Shown: positions 23,360 to 35,699 of the stretch, piece by piece
How positions within the stretch are numbered: the stretch's first letter is position 1
Layout of the letters: the number at the start of each line of letters is the position of its first letter
Assembly: GCA_007570785.1 (NCBI GenBank)
Contig: ML661900.1
Span: 6,805,771-6,869,770 of the forward strand
Source: Antilocapra americana
Taxonomy: Eukaryota > Chordata > Mammalia > Artiodactyla > Antilocapridae
DNA length: 64,000 nucleotides
Reading direction: 5' to 3'
The notes under the pieces: generated by a model
What the model was told of the DNA's origin: nothing
Seen by the model: the letters and a program-made list of their open reading frames with translations, nothing else
Databases searched by the model: none
Translations under genes and position numbers: made by a program

Positions 23360-23563
23360 GGCTTCCCTGGTGGCTCAGAGGGTAAGGCATCTGCCTGCAG
23401 TGTGGGAGAGCCGAGTTCGATCCCCGGGTTGGGAAGGTCCTCTGGAGAAGGAAATGGCAACCCACTCTAGTACTCTTGCCTGGAAAATTCCAGGGATGGA
23501 GGAACCCTGGAAGGCTAACATCCACGGAATTGCAGAGTCACACACGACTGAGACACTTCACTT
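23360..23563 (+). mobile_element. Bov-tA SINE
   Basis: It starts gggcttccctggtggctcag with a near-consensus head and gttcgatccccgggttggga (B-box-like), then the usual body. Confidence 0.94.
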
Positions 23564-23844
23564 CTCAGAGTACAATATCAATTGAGAAAATAAAATGCAG
23601 TAATGATCGTCATTACTGTATGGAAAACTAAAACTATGACTGTTACTATAAAGGAAGACTAACCAGTGACTAACCAACTAAGCAGATAGAAATTTGGGAA
23701 GAAATTCAGTAAATCCATAAGGAAGCACATAACCTGCACGTTTGCAGTATATTGGTAATTCTTTTTTCTTGTATTTCTTTTTTTGAAACATCCCAGTATC
23801 TGTAGGTGGCCACCGCTAAGAGGTCATCAGGTTCCACCTTTCTT

Positions 23845-24395
23845 TTTTTATAATAATTAATTAATTAGACTGCACTGCATCTTCACTGTGCTTTCCAGGA
23901 GGCGCTAGTGGCCAAGGCTCTTGCCAACGCAGGAGACTAAAGGGAAATGGGTTCAATCCCTGGGTCGGGAAGATCCCCTGGAGGAGGGCACGGCAACCCA
24001 CTCCAGTACTCTTGCCTGGAGAATCCCATGGACAGAGGAGCCTGGTGGGCTCTAGTCCATGGGGGTCACAAAGAGTTGGACCTGACTGGAGCGACTTAGC
24101 ATGCACGCCCGGGACTTCACTGCTGCGCTGGGGCTTTCTCCAGTTGCAGAGAGTGGGGGCTACTCTCTAGTTGCGTTGTGTAGGCTTCTCATTGCAGTGG
24201 CTCCCCTTGCGGAGCATGGGCTCTGGATACCTGAGATTCAGTAGTTGCTCCTCAGGGGCACCAGAGCACAGGCTCAGCGGTTGTGGCACATGGGTGAGAC
24301 TTCCTGGGGCTTGTGGAATCCTCCCGGACCAGGGACCAAACCCATGTCCCCCACAGTGGCAGGCAAACTCTTTACCACTGCACCTCTAGGTAAGT
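23845..24395 (-). mobile_element. CHR-type SINE split by a Bov-tA SINE
   Basis: Reversed CHR sequence begins with an AT-rich tail (23845-23875). After the insertion it continues with gctgcgctggggctttctcc and ends with the head at about 24385. The two parts join across the nested SINE. Confidence 0.88.
23889..24114 (+). mobile_element. Bov-tA SINE nested in the CHR SINE
   Basis: Full-length plus-strand SINE flanked by the 8-base duplication cttcactg (23881-23888 and 24115-24122). Confidence 0.93.
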
Positions 24396-24627
24396 CTGTT
24401 AATTTCTCTTTTCAAGTAAAATTAGCTGCTGTTTCCTTACTGTGTTATTTCCTTAAGCCAATTTGCAACTCTCATGCCTGGAGGCTTTTAGCCCCTTTTC
24501 TTCTGACCATATTCAAGGTGGAATCACATTCCAGAAAGCTTGAGTGGTTCTCCAGGATTAATAAGGCACCAGGCTATACATTCTACTCTCACTGTTGACT
24601 GAATCATCCCAACACTGTCCTGAGATG

Positions 24628-24848
24628 GTTTGCTGTTGTTGTTGAGTCGCTCAGTAGTGTCTGCTTCTTTTCGACCCCTTGGACTGTAGCCTGCCAGGCT
24701 CCTCTGTCCATGGAATTCTCCAGGCAAGAATACTGGAGTGGGTTGCCATGCTGTCCTCCTGAGGATCTTCCCAACCTTTGGATCAGACTCACATCTCCTG
24801 CATTGGCAGGTGGACTTTTTTTTACCACGGCACACCTGGGAAACCCCT
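24628..24848 (-). mobile_element. Bov-tA SINE
   Basis: Reversed full-length SINE with a gttgttgtt-type tail, flanked by the 8-base duplication ctgagatg (24620-24627 and 24849-24856). Confidence 0.95.
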
Positions 24849-24859
24849 CTGAGATGATT

Positions 24860-25865
24860 AGTAATGTTATTCTCTCCATTTCACAGGTGAGATTTTGCTG
24901 CTACCTTACTTCCCTGCCATTGCTCCCCGTCCCCAATCATGCTAATTTAGCACTGCATCCTGTCTGAGGGGTCCCTGATGCAGCCTAAAAGTGTGTAAGG
25001 TGCCCAACTGTATTATTGGGGTGCAGTGTCTTAGGGTGAGGCAATGGTGCCTGCATGTCTACTGGTGATGGGTTTTCCCCTCCCCTCCCCCAACACATCA
25101 GCCCAGCCTGTGCTACGGAGCTCAGGCTTTGGTTTTCTCTGCTTGGACTGCAGCCTTGCTACCAACCCCAGCGCCCTTGGTTGGGCCTTGCCACCCTGCC
25201 TTGCCCTGACCATTCCACCCATCACCTTCCCATCATTGCTTTGCTCTGACTGGGATTCCTCATGGCAAGCTACACTGCTCTAGCAATTCTGTGAATCCCT
25301 CCCACTTTGCTTATAACTAGACTCCTGGATCCCAGGCTGTGTGCATCACCTTCCCTGACTGCCTCTGCTCCTTGTGTGCTGGGCTGATATTTCACTGTCC
25401 CCTCCCTCGTTTTGGATCTCTGCACAATTTCTGAGTTTTCTTCCTTCTTCAGTATCACTTCTCTCCCTCCCAGGAGTAGGTCTTGGTTTTGTGGTGCCCT
25501 TAACTGATTCCACGTGGGGAGCTTTCCTAATATACTACAAAATTATCAATACTAATTTAGGAATGTAAATACTTGTTTAGCATGAGAAAATAAATCCCAG
25601 CATGGCTCCTCAGAGATTTAAGTTTCTTTCTTCAGAGATCTTTTTAGGCAATTTATCAGAAAAGCTTTCATGAAATGCTTCCTGTTGTAACCTGGCTTCC
25701 TTTTACCACTTGGGACACTCAGAGCAGATTCCTGGTGCTCAAAGAGGCCAGTGAGAGTGAGGAGCCTGGACACTTAAGCCTCACGGGTCTCATAAGTCAC
25801 TCTGAGCCCTTCATTGTGGCTCTGGGTGAGCTTGCCCTGAACCTCAGTTCTATAGAACCATAACT
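24860..25865. other. Pyrimidine-rich anonymous DNA
   Basis: The plus strand is C/T-rich and somewhat more GC-rich than its neighbours. Short open frames (25044-25283 and others) follow from composition; no protein motif is seen. Confidence 0.35.
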
Positions 25866-25868
25866 GAG

Positions 25869-26078
25869 GGACTTCCCTGGCCGACCTGTGGGTTAAGCCT
25901 GTGCTGTCCGATGCAGGGGGTGTGGGTTTGATCCCTGGTAGGGGAACTAAGATCCCACATACATTGTGACCAAAAAAAAAAACCACCCAAAATGTAAAAC
26001 AGAAACAATATCATAACAAATTGACAAATTCAATTAAGACTTTAAAAAAAGTCCACATTAAAAAAAAATCTTTAAAGA
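25869..26078 (+). mobile_element. CHR-type SINE
   Basis: It starts gggacttccctggccgacct and ends with the long A-rich tail containing caaattcaattaagacttta. Complete. Confidence 0.92.
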
Positions 26079-26598
26079 AACAAGAATGATTACTGAAAAA
26101 GAGAGAATGAGAAGAGAGAGGGAGATAGAAACTGTATTTGGATATGTAAAAGAGAGAGACTGTGTGCGTGTGCGTGTAGGAGAGAGATTAATTCAAACCA
26201 TTCCCTCTAGCCTGCCAGTCCTCTCTCCTCTGGCACAGAACTCTTTCCTTCCTGACATTTTATATGCTGTTATTTACTGACAAACTGAGCTGCAGGAGAA
26301 TTGGATGCATTTATGGTACTTCCTATCATATCTTGGGGTGTAGTCAGGCATGAGTTGATTAAGCACCTTGGGACGGGGCACATCAGAAAGGTAAAGACCT
26401 AGAACACACCCAGGCAAGCCTAGGAGGCCCTGGAGGGCGTGCAGGCTGCTAGGCAGAGTATGGTGTGGAGAGGGCGAGGAAACAGGCAATGATGTCATCT
26501 GGTGAAGCTGAGAGCATCAGGGAGGTCACTGCTGGAATAATATCGGTCTCGAAGGAACAATGGAACCAGCACTTGTGGCTTAATTTTCCTTAAACAAG

Positions 26599-26795
26599 GG
26601 GGTTTCCCAGGTGGCTCAGTGGTAGAGAATTTGCCTGCCAATGAAGGAGATGTCAGTTCAACCCCTGGGTCAGGAGGATCCCCTGGAGGAGGAAATGGCA
26701 ACCCACTCCAGTATTCTTGCCTGGAGAATCCCACGGACAGAGGAGCCGGAGCTCCAGTCCATAGGGTGGCAACGAACTGGACACGACTGAGCTCA
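26599..26795 (+). mobile_element. Bov-tA SINE
   Basis: It starts ggggtttcccaggtggctca and ends ctggacacgactgagctca. A small internal deletion follows gaggagccgg (about 26748). Confidence 0.93.
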
Positions 26796-26914
26796 CAGAT
26801 GCTGACCAGGCAGCGGCCGGCAAGCACCGCCTCTAGTGAGAGGGCGCCACCTGGAGTTTGGTGAAAGAACTTCAATCCCTAGGGAAGTTCCCAGAACCTG
26901 TGTCATACCTTTTT

Positions 26915-27800
26915 CAAAAGCTGGAGGCTAATTACTTTACAATATTGTGGTAGTTCTTGCCACACATTGACATGAATCAGCCATGGGTGTACATGTGTCC
27001 CCCAACCCAAATGCCCATCCTCCCTCCCTCCCCATCCCATCCTTCTGGGTTGTCCCAGTGCTCCAGTTTTGAGTGCCCTGTTTCATGCCTTGAACTCAGA
27101 CTGGTCATCTACTTCACATATGGTGATATACATGTTTCCATGCTATTCTTTCAAATCATCCCACTCTCGCCTTCTTCCACAGAGTCCAAAGTCTCTTCTT
27201 TATATCTGTATCTCTTTTGCTGTCTCACATAGGGTCATTGTAACCATCTTTCTAAATTCTATTTATATGTGTTAATATCCTGTATTGATGTTTTTCTGAC
27301 TTACTTCACTCTATATAATAGGCTCCAGTTTCATTCACCTCATTAGAACTGATTCAGATGAATTTTTTAAATAGCTGAGTAATATTCCATTGAGAGTCCC
27401 TTGGAATGCAAGGAGATCCAACCAGTTCATCCTAAAGGAAGTCATTTCTGAATATTCATTGGAAGGGCTGATGCTGAAGCTGAAACTTCAATACTTTGGC
27501 CATCTCATGCGAAGAACTGACTCATTTGAAGAGATCCTGATGCTGGAAAAGGTTGAAGGCAGGAGGAGAAGGGGATGACAGAGGATGAGATGGTTGGATG
27601 GCATCACCGACTCAATGGACGTGAATTTGAGTAAGCTGCGGGAGTTGGTGATGGACTAGGGAGGCCTGGCATGCTGCAGTCCATGGGATCTCAAAGTATT
27701 GGACATGACTGAATGACTGAACTAAACTGAATTGAATATTCCATTGTGTATATGTACCACAACTTTCTCATCCATTCGTCTGCCGGTGGACAACTAGAGG
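26915..27800 (-). mobile_element. L1 3' region, split by a BovB fragment
   Basis: Reversed L1 3' UTR sequence is recognised from ggaggctaattactttacaa through gcccatcctccctccctccc to gagtaatattccattg. It resumes after the insertion with tgtatatgtaccacaacttt. Rejoined, it reads as a continuous L1 tail. Confidence 0.85.
27393..27734 (+). mobile_element. BovB 3' fragment nested in L1
   Basis: A 342-base 5'-truncated BovB copy starting agagtcccttggaatgcaag and ending with the actgaactaaactgaattg tail. A perfect 12-base duplication aatattccattg flanks it (27381-27392 and 27735-27746). Confidence 0.97.
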
Positions 27801-28275
27801 CATAAATTTAAGAATTACTGGTAGAGGAATCTGGAAAGGGATCCATAGGTTGATTCAAGTGTTAGAAACAGGATCAAAGTCCAAGACTAGACCCTGGAAA
27901 GACTCAGAAGCAGCACATGGAGGCCAGATGTGTTATATTTGAGGGCTAGAGGCATCTACCACTTACTCTCTGTATAAGCTTGAACAAATTGCTTAATTTC
28001 TTTGGGTTTCCTTGGTCTCTCTTTTCATTCTGTTTAAAATAATGATGTCATAGGTTTTGATGACTAAATGAGGTAACATCTGGGTGCATAATACTGACTA
28101 TAAACTATTTGGGGACAGGAACCAGTTCTTATTCTGATTTTCTTTCTTGGTGCCTGAAACTGAGGCTGGTGTACAGTACACCTTTTAATAAAAATGTGTT
28201 AAACTGTGCCACATCACCTACCAGGTGACTCACATACAGATATATTTAAATTAGTAAGATAGCTAAATTGATCTA

Positions 28276-28491
28276 CGCATGCATGCATGCTAAGTCTCTT
28301 CAGTCGTGTCTGACTCTTTGTGACCCTATGGACTGTAGCCCACCAGGCTCCTCTGTCTGTGGGGATTCTCCAGGCAAGAATACTGGAGTGAGTTGCCATG
28401 CCCTCCTCCAGGGGATGTTCTCGACCCACCTTGAACTTGTGGCTCCTACACTGCAGGCAGATTCTTTACCACTGAGCCCCAGGGGAAGCCC
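28276..28491 (-). mobile_element. Bov-tA SINE
   Basis: Reversed SINE with a gcatgcatgcatgc tail. The 11-base duplication aaattgatcta flanks it (28265-28275 and 28492-28502). Confidence 0.96.
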
Positions 28492-28508
28492 AAATTGATC
28501 TATGAGTA

Positions 28509-29605
28509 CAGTTCAGTTCAGTCACTCAGTCGTGTCCGACTCTTTGCGATGCCATGAATTGCAGCACGCCAGGTCTCCCTGTCCATCACCAACTCCCAGA
28601 GTTTACCCAAACCCATGTCCATCAAGTCGGTGATGCCATCCAGCTATCTCATCCTCTGTCATCCCCTTCTCCTCCTGCCCCCAATCCTTCCCAGCATCAG
28701 GGTCTTTCCCAATGAGTCAACTCTTGCATCAGGTGGCCAAAGTATTGGAGTTTCAGCTTCAACATCAGTCCTTCCAATGAACACCCAGGACTGAACTCCT
28801 TGAGGATGGACTGGTTGGATCTCCTTGCAGTCTAAAGGAACTCTCAAGAGTCTTCTCCAACACCACAGTTCAAAGACATTAATTCTTCGGCACTCAGCTT
28901 TCTTCAGCGTCCAACTCTCACATCCATACATGACTACTGGGAAAACCATAGCCTTGACTAGACGGACCTTTGTTGGCAAAGTAATGTCTCTGCTTTTCAA
29001 TATGCTGTCTTGGTTGGTCATAACTTTCCTTCCAAGGAGTAAACGTCTTTTAATTTCATGGCTGTAATCACCATCTGCAGTGATTTCGGAGCCCAAAGAA
29101 ATAAAGTCTGACACTGTTTCCACTGTTTCTCCATCAATTTGCCATGAAGTGATGGGACCAGATGCCATGATCTTAGTTTTCTGAATGTTGAGCTTTAAGC
29201 CAATGTTTTCAGTCTCCTCTTTGACTTTCATCAAGAGGTTTTTTAATTCCTCTTCACTTTCTTCCATAAGGGTGGTGTCGTCTGCCTATCTGAGGTTATT
29301 GATATTTCTCCCGGCAATCTTGATTCCAGCTTGTGCTTCTTTCAGCCCAGCATTTCTCCTGATGGACTCTGCATACAAGTTTAATAAGCAGGGTGACAAT
29401 ATACAGCCTTGACGTACTCCTTTTCCTATTTGGAACCAGTCTGTTGTTCCATGTCCAATTCTAACTGTTGTTTCCTGACCTGCATACAGGTTTCTCAAGA
29501 GACAGGACAGATGGTCTGGTATTCCCATCTCTCTAAGAATTTCCCAGTTTATTGTGATCCACACAGTCAAAGGCTGTGGATCTATAGAGATCCATAAATC
29601 TTGCA
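28509..29605 (-). mobile_element. BovB LINE, 5'-truncated, 1.1 kb
   Basis: The plus strand begins with the reversed 3' tail (cagttcagttcagtcactca). On the minus strand the ORF is read from about 29606: LLRNLYAGQETTVRIG, GVRQGCILSP and NNLR, then a stop at 29288-29286. Reading resumes from the ATG at 29267 for 202 residues to 28659. That part includes NIQKTKIMASGPITSW, DFISLGSEITADGDYSHEIK and VMYGCESWTLKK. The stop replaces the Tyr of the YADD reverse transcriptase motif. This copy keeps the correct phase at the T-run where the copies at 1325 and 7890 have lost a base. A frame error near 28800 scrambles the last 50 residues. Confidence 0.96.
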
Positions 29606-29609
29606 TTTG

Positions 29610-30225
29610 TGTATAATTCTCTTATCTATATACTTATCTGCTGTCTATCAGTTTTTGAAACTGAGTATAAGGTCGGGGCCAGAGAAGTGTAAGTGGCAAC
29701 AATCCTCAGTCAGAGGACTCTTAAATTCCTCCAGGCAAGGTCAGGGCTGCAGATGTGGGTGAGGAAGCCCTCAGGCAGGCAGAGAGGAAAGACTCCGAGA
29801 TGAGAACTGGGCAGACGTGTTTGTCCAAAACACCATCTCCACTGAAACAGAGTTAAACCCAAAAAGTTCAGGGTGATTTTCCTCAATAATTTATTACTAT
29901 TTATTGTCATGCTTTTAACTGTTTTTTAAAAAATGAGGTTCAGCTCTTGTCTCCCTCTGAGAAGACTACAGTTACATATTCATTGAGCTTCACCGTTTTC
30001 CTCTTTGCCCTGAAGGCACTTTTTTAAGGGATAATGAAGCCCTCCCACTGATTCTCTCTTTTAACCAATTTTTTAGAGCTGCCCTATACTTCTTGGGGTT
30101 TAAGTTTGATCTTGAGTGATGGACTGCTTGGTCAACATCAGAGAGCACGGCGTGGGCTGGAACCAAAGGTGTGGGTTACGAATAAACCTGAGTCGACCTC
30201 ATGGCTCTGCCATTTACTATTAATA
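29610..30225. other. Anonymous DNA
   Basis: No gene or recognised repeat is seen. Confidence 0.35.
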
Positions 30226-30229
30226 ATTG

Positions 30230-30358
30230 TGGGTCGGGAAGGTCTCCTGGGGGGAGCATGGCAACTCACTCCAGTATTCTTGCCTGGAGAATCCACATGG
30301 GCAGAGGAGCCTGGTGGGCTACAGTCCATAGGGTCACAAAGAGTCAGACATGACTGAT
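30230..30358 (+). mobile_element. Bov-tA SINE, 5'-truncated
   Basis: It starts within the body (gtgggtcgggaaggtctcct) and reaches the tail (gtcagacatgactgat). The tRNA head is absent. Confidence 0.9.
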
Positions 30359-30359
30359 C

Positions 30360-32915
30360 TTACATGTGTCACTTCTCTTCTTTAAAGTCTCAGTTTACTC
30401 GCTGATAAAAAGGCTTAAAATAAAGGTACCTACTAAGTAGGGTTATTGTGGTGCTTAAAGGAAATAACACCAGCCGAATACCTGGTACAGTGCCTGGGAC
30501 CATATATATGCCTCATTCAGTTTTGCTGTTTATATATGGAACGTAGAAGGGAAGGATGTATGGGTGAAGACAACCGTCTAGACCCTCTGGGTTGGTTTGC
30601 ACAGAGTATGGGGTTCAGAGGAGTGGTGAGAAATGGGGTTTGTGCAGAGGGTATGACTGGTTAACAGAGGACTTTAGAAGCTAGTCACAGAGGTTAACTG
30701 GATACAGAAAGTCCTGAGGTTTTTGAACATATTGTCTTGCAAAAATAGTACCACAAAAATTAAGAATTTCCTTTTAGAAACCGTGAAATTCCTTTTACCC
30801 TTTCCAGACTCTGTAGAATAAGAATGTTTTCCACTTATTTTGAAGATGATGGTGTTGTGGCCCAGAGAGATAAAAACTGGCCCATGGTCTGCTTGTAAAT
30901 TCACCTTACCTCTTAGGTGGGCATTAAATCAGCATGTGTTAGGGTAACACAGGGAGGGGCATAGGAGACAGCCTGTAGAAAGTACTCTACAGAGAAGTAT
31001 TCAGCAATTACTAATTCCCCTTGGTTCCGTCTTAGTGTTAAAGACCCCGTTTCTGCCTCACTCTCATGACTGAGTTCCAGCTTTACCCACCCCCATGGAC
31101 TTCTTCAGTCCTTCCCTGCCTGTGTCTGTGCAGGTCCCCTCTCAGAGCCTGATGACTTTCAAGACTGAGTATCTGCCTCTGAACCTGGCCTTGGCTGTGA
31201 CTATGCCTCCTTCTCAACCTTTGGGTGGAGCTGCTGGCCTCTGCTGGCCTGCCTGTCTACTTGGATCACCGCATGTTCCCCTGCCCTAGCCTCTTGCTGG
31301 GACACCCTGTCTGCTAGTCCTTTGCTGTGACTTCCGGCCTGGAAATTCATCCAAGTATCTGTATCCAGGTGGCAGGTGGGCCAGGTTCCTGGACCCTGAG
31401 CTCTATCAGCCTGATCGGTCCCTCTCTTTCCAAGTTGCATCTCCAAGAGCAGAGCTTGTTGAAAGTAGAGATGCTTGGGCTTCATTCTAGACCAACCGAA
31501 TCAGAAGCCCCCATGGAGTGGCCTGGGTCAGAGGGGGAGGATGTTGCTCTGGCTGTGTTGTAGGCAGCCCTCCAGGGAACACTGATGTGGGAACTCGGAC
31601 TACATGACCTCTAAGGCCTATTGCCAGTCAGGGAGCCTAGGGCTCACTCCGGGTTAGGTCAGGTTCATGAATTAAATTCAGGCCAGCGCACTTTGTTTCC
31701 TGGGAGTTTCTAAAACTACTTCTTCAACAGAAAAATTGTTTAATGTCCCCTTCATATCTCTTCTGGATAAACCTATCTTATCAGTCTCACCTGGGAACTA
31801 GAAGTCCTGTAGGAGAGCTTGGACGCTTTCCTGCTTCTGCCAGTAGCATTTTAACTTGTTCTCATTCTGAGGCACCTGTGAGGCAGGCCTCATGCCAGGT
31901 TTAAAGGCTAACCTTGCTTACAGGCTTCTGGACCTGTCACTGCCTCAACCTAGTTTCAAGTTTCCTCTTAGAAATGATCGCCTGTCCACATTCAAAGCCA
32001 TCTCTATCAAAGCCATTTCTTTGAACTCTTCTAAAGCATAATCTGAGACCATCAGAGATTTAATGTCCTTTAAAATACCATGAAAAAAGAGATAGTTTTG
32101 CCTAGATTGAATCCTCCAGATTCGTTAGTTACTGGGCTAGGTCTTACCAATGCACTAAACCTTTTGCTGATGTACTAAAACTTTTTGAAAATTGGTTTCA
32201 TAAACTGAGAACGTTGGAAATTTCTTAACATCTTCCTGTGAAATTACTTTAAAATTTTATATATTTGCACATCATTTTGCAGCACCTTTACATATGCCAG
32301 GGGGTACAGTGTATCAACACTAGTGATTTTATTCCTTTAGAGCATTTGTATCTCTGTAGTTCAGAGAGCTCCTGTGATAATACAGAGTTGTTTTATTAGA
32401 GACCAATTTATTCCTTGACTATTTTATGCTACCCAAGAACAAGACAGGTTTTGTAAGTTCAGGTTTCTCAGACGTTCCAGTTCCTAACATTTTCTGTATC
32501 ATAGAAATCACCATTTCTGAATGCATAATGATAATAAGAATGTCTTAGAGTCCCAGCATAAGCAAGAACATCCTGGCGTAAGTATGAGGTCATCAGTTTG
32601 CAAAGTACATGAAGTGCCGAGATGGAATTAGATGTAATCACTCAAGCCATAGGTGGACAAGAGGCCTTGGAAAGAGATATCACCATATCTCTGACCAGGG
32701 ATATTATGGGTAGCTTGCCACATCAGCACCTTGTTTATCACAGTAAATATTGTCCTCACCTATCTATGCTCATCCTGCCCTATCCTGCTGCCCAGCTGTC
32801 CAGCCTGGCCAGGTCTGGAAGAAATTGAAGAATCGACTAAGTTGGCTTCAATTCTGGCCATGCTGGATGTTAGCCACAATAGACACCCCCACTGAACACA
32901 TGGTTAGGATGTGGC
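30360..32915. other. Anonymous DNA
   Basis: 2.5 kb without recent transposons. Frames at 31095-31289, 31201-31485 and 31327-31563 overlap on both strands in a C-rich tract and carry no motif. No gene is supported. Confidence 0.35.
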
Positions 32916-32920
32916 AGAGC

Positions 32921-33136
32921 TTCCCCAGTGGCATAATGGTAAAGAATCTGCCTGCAAATGCAGGAGATGCAAGAGACCAGGTTCAATCCCTGGCTCAGGA
33001 AGACTCCTGGAGCAGGAAATGGCAACCTGCTCCAGGACTCTTGCCTGGGAAATCCCAGACAGGGGAACCTAGCAGGCTATAGCCCATGGGGTTGCAAAGA
33101 GTTGGACACGACTAAGCAACTGGGCACAGCACAGCA
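32921..33136 (+). mobile_element. Bov-tA SINE
   Basis: It starts gcttccccagtggcataatg and ends gacacgactaagcaactggg. Full length. Confidence 0.92.
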
Positions 33137-33139
33137 TGT

Positions 33140-33840
33140 TGGAACATACAAGGGGATTTGGTTATTTGGCCATAACTCATTCTCTTCCCGGTGCTTCTCC
33201 AAACCATTAAAAATGTCCCTGGTATGACTCTAATGCAACATGCAGTATTTTCATGAATTTGTAGACCCCTTTAAATGGAGCAGTGAGAAAAGAGGTTGTG
33301 TCCTTATGTTTCAAGATGGAACAATCTATGGTTGAGGGTGGTCAGGATACAGTTTTGAATTAGGCTTACTCTAGTGGACTTCTGTTTAATTCACAAAGGA
33401 AGCTGAGTAGAGTGCTGGAAGAGTAACAGAGGTTGGGAGATGCTTAACAATTGGGAAGAACAGGGGTATGGTTTCCCTGGACACTTCAGAAGGATAGTTC
33501 TTATTTTCGCTGGAGACTATTTAGGCTAAGTTCCAAAAACAATTTATGTGTTCAACCTGCTTTTTAATTTGTCAAAGAAGTTCTGCAAGTTAATTCCTTA
33601 ATTACTGAGCCTTAAAAGCAGTTAGTTATTCTTCTAACTATAGACTGTAACAGTATATTAATTAAAGTGGAATTTATTTAAAAATAATAACATGCATTTG
33701 AAATCTCTCATAATTCTGAAACAACAGAAGTGAAATAGGATGAAATGTCCAAAAATATGTATACTGCCTGTCTCTTACTTCATGCTAAAAAGTTTAAAAG
33801 TAGACATTAGACTTCCAACTTAATAGAAGGCATGCTGAAA
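33140..33840. other. AT-rich anonymous DNA
   Basis: No gene or clear repeat is visible. Confidence 0.35.
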
Positions 33841-33844
33841 GCCA

Positions 33845-34029
33845 AAGTCACTTAGTTGTGTCCAGCTTTTTGCGATCCCATGGACTATACAGTCCATGGA
33901 ATTCTCCAGGCCATAATACTGGAGTGGGTAGCCTTTCCCTTCTCCAGGGGATCTTCCCTACTCAGGGATCAAACCCAGGTCTCCCACATTGCAGGTAGAT
34001 TCTTAACAGTTGAGCCACAAGGGAAGTGC
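33845..34029 (-). mobile_element. Bov-tA SINE
   Basis: Reversed SINE from aaagtcacttagttgtgtcc to the head gagccacaagggaagtgc. There is a small internal deletion before cagtccatggaattctcc. Confidence 0.92.
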
Positions 34030-35165
34030 AGAAGGTGAGGTACCTTATTGGTCCTCTCCTAACATTCCAGGAGAATTCCTTTGAAAATGTACAAGTACTT
34101 TTGTTGTTGTTGTTGTTCATTACAGCAGTTCTGATAATCAGGATACTGGACAATCATATGCTGGGCACTGGGAGGATTTGCACAAATCGCCACATCCGTG
34201 GTGCTGGATTGAGAAACACAGTCGTGGACCCTGTTTACTCCACCCTCTGTCTCAGAAAAGTACACATCATTTGGCAGAAGACAGGAAAGAGCTCTCCGTT
34301 ACTGTCACAGTCTGTTCCTAGCTCAGGGCTGCAAACCAGAAAGCTAGGCAACCACATTTCTTTCTGCATGAAGACAACATTTTTTAGGCAGTCCAATGAG
34401 CCAGATTTCCTCCTCCTTTCTTTCTTCTCTCTTCTGTCTTGATTAGTGACTATAGGCCTTAGTAGAAACTGCGCCAGATGTGTGATGCAGAGTGGAGAAT
34501 GTTCGAGTGTAATTGGTGAGGGTACACAGAATTGGGATTGTGACAGAGGGAGGCAGAGTCTGGAAGCGTGAGTGAGCAAGTATGTTTGTATGCAGGAGGG
34601 GGTATGAGGGAGCTTCAAGACTTGTCTTTGGAAAGAGGTAATTGCAGACTGCGCCTAAGTATTTCACATGGTCAAGAGATTCTGGTGGTGAGAGAAGGAG
34701 GTTCATTTATTTATCTAGCAAGTATTTCTGAGTACCCACTATGTGCCAGAGGCTGGCTGTATGGGTGGTAGAGAAATACCAGGGAAAAGGAGAATTCTAG
34801 GGGTTAGGGGATGTGGGGCGGTAGGGTCGGAGTGGGGCAGGGAGACAGACAAAAATAAGTAGGCCATTGGAAAAGTATAATTTCTGGTAATCATCAGTGC
34901 TTGAACAAAATAGGATAGGGTGATGTGGCAGAATGAACAGAGATCCTCAGATCAATACATGGTGGCCCAAACGTAGTCCGAGCTTAAGGCTGCAGTCCTT
35001 ATCCAGAAGAAACCAGAACAAATAGGGTAGAAGAAGCAAAGTTTGAGTCTCACCACACTGTATTATGCAGGTACTATTACTGTCTTGTTTTATACATGAG
35101 AAAAATAACCTGAGACAATGCATGGCAAAGAAATATTCCTAAGAGTATATATACAAGCAGTTAAT
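34030..35165. other. Anonymous DNA
   Basis: Contains a short ttg microsatellite at about 34100-34117. Overlapping frames on both strands (34026-34442, 34235-34618) have no recognisable motif. Confidence 0.35.
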
Positions 35166-35169
35166 AAAA

Positions 35170-35520
35170 ATTTGGAACTTGTTAATATATCAGTAATGAA
35201 ATAAACACACTGATAATTAAAGGAATGAAATTGAAAATTACAATTAGATACCATTTTCAATCAAATTTATGAAGATTAAAAAAAAGAAAGACCAGATTAT
35301 TGTTAGTAATAGTGGCATAAATTTGGCCCTCTCATTTGTTGCTGAGAAGGAGGTTAATTGGCGCAACTTTTAAGTAAAACTATCCTACTTATAGAAATAA
35401 ATCTCAAGGAAATTACCAGAAAAGCAAGTAAAATTAATATACTGGATGTTAATTGCAGTATTATTTATAAAATCCCCAAACTGGAAACAACCTACAAGTC
35501 TGACAGTAGGGAAAACACTT
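35170..35520 (+). mobile_element. Old L1 fragment
   Basis: The order ttatagaaataaatctcaag, gttaattgcagtattattta and caaactggaaacaacctaca resembles the sense-strand end of L1 ORF2 and start of the 3' UTR in old mammalian L1 families. It is diverged. Confidence 0.55.
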
Positions 35521-35525
35521 CATGT

Positions 35526-35640
35526 ATGTGCCGTGCTTAGTTGCTCAGGCATGTCCAACTCTGCTACCCCACGGACTGTAGCCCACCAGGCTCCTCTGTC
35601 CATGGGGCTTCTCCAGGCAAGAAACCTGGAGTGGCTCTGT
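35526..35640 (-). mobile_element. Bov-tA SINE, 3' part
   Basis: Reversed SINE tail and body from gtgccgtgcttagttgctca to caagaaacctggagtgg. The head is missing. Confidence 0.88.
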
Positions 35641-35699
35641 TCCTTGGACCCGGGCTCCAGGAACGAGTTACAGAAAAGGCTATTGGTTGAAAGAATAGC

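Noticed and set aside
28659..29606. Minus-strand frames of 202 and 106 residues as host genes
   Set aside because: Both are parts of a dead BovB ORF.
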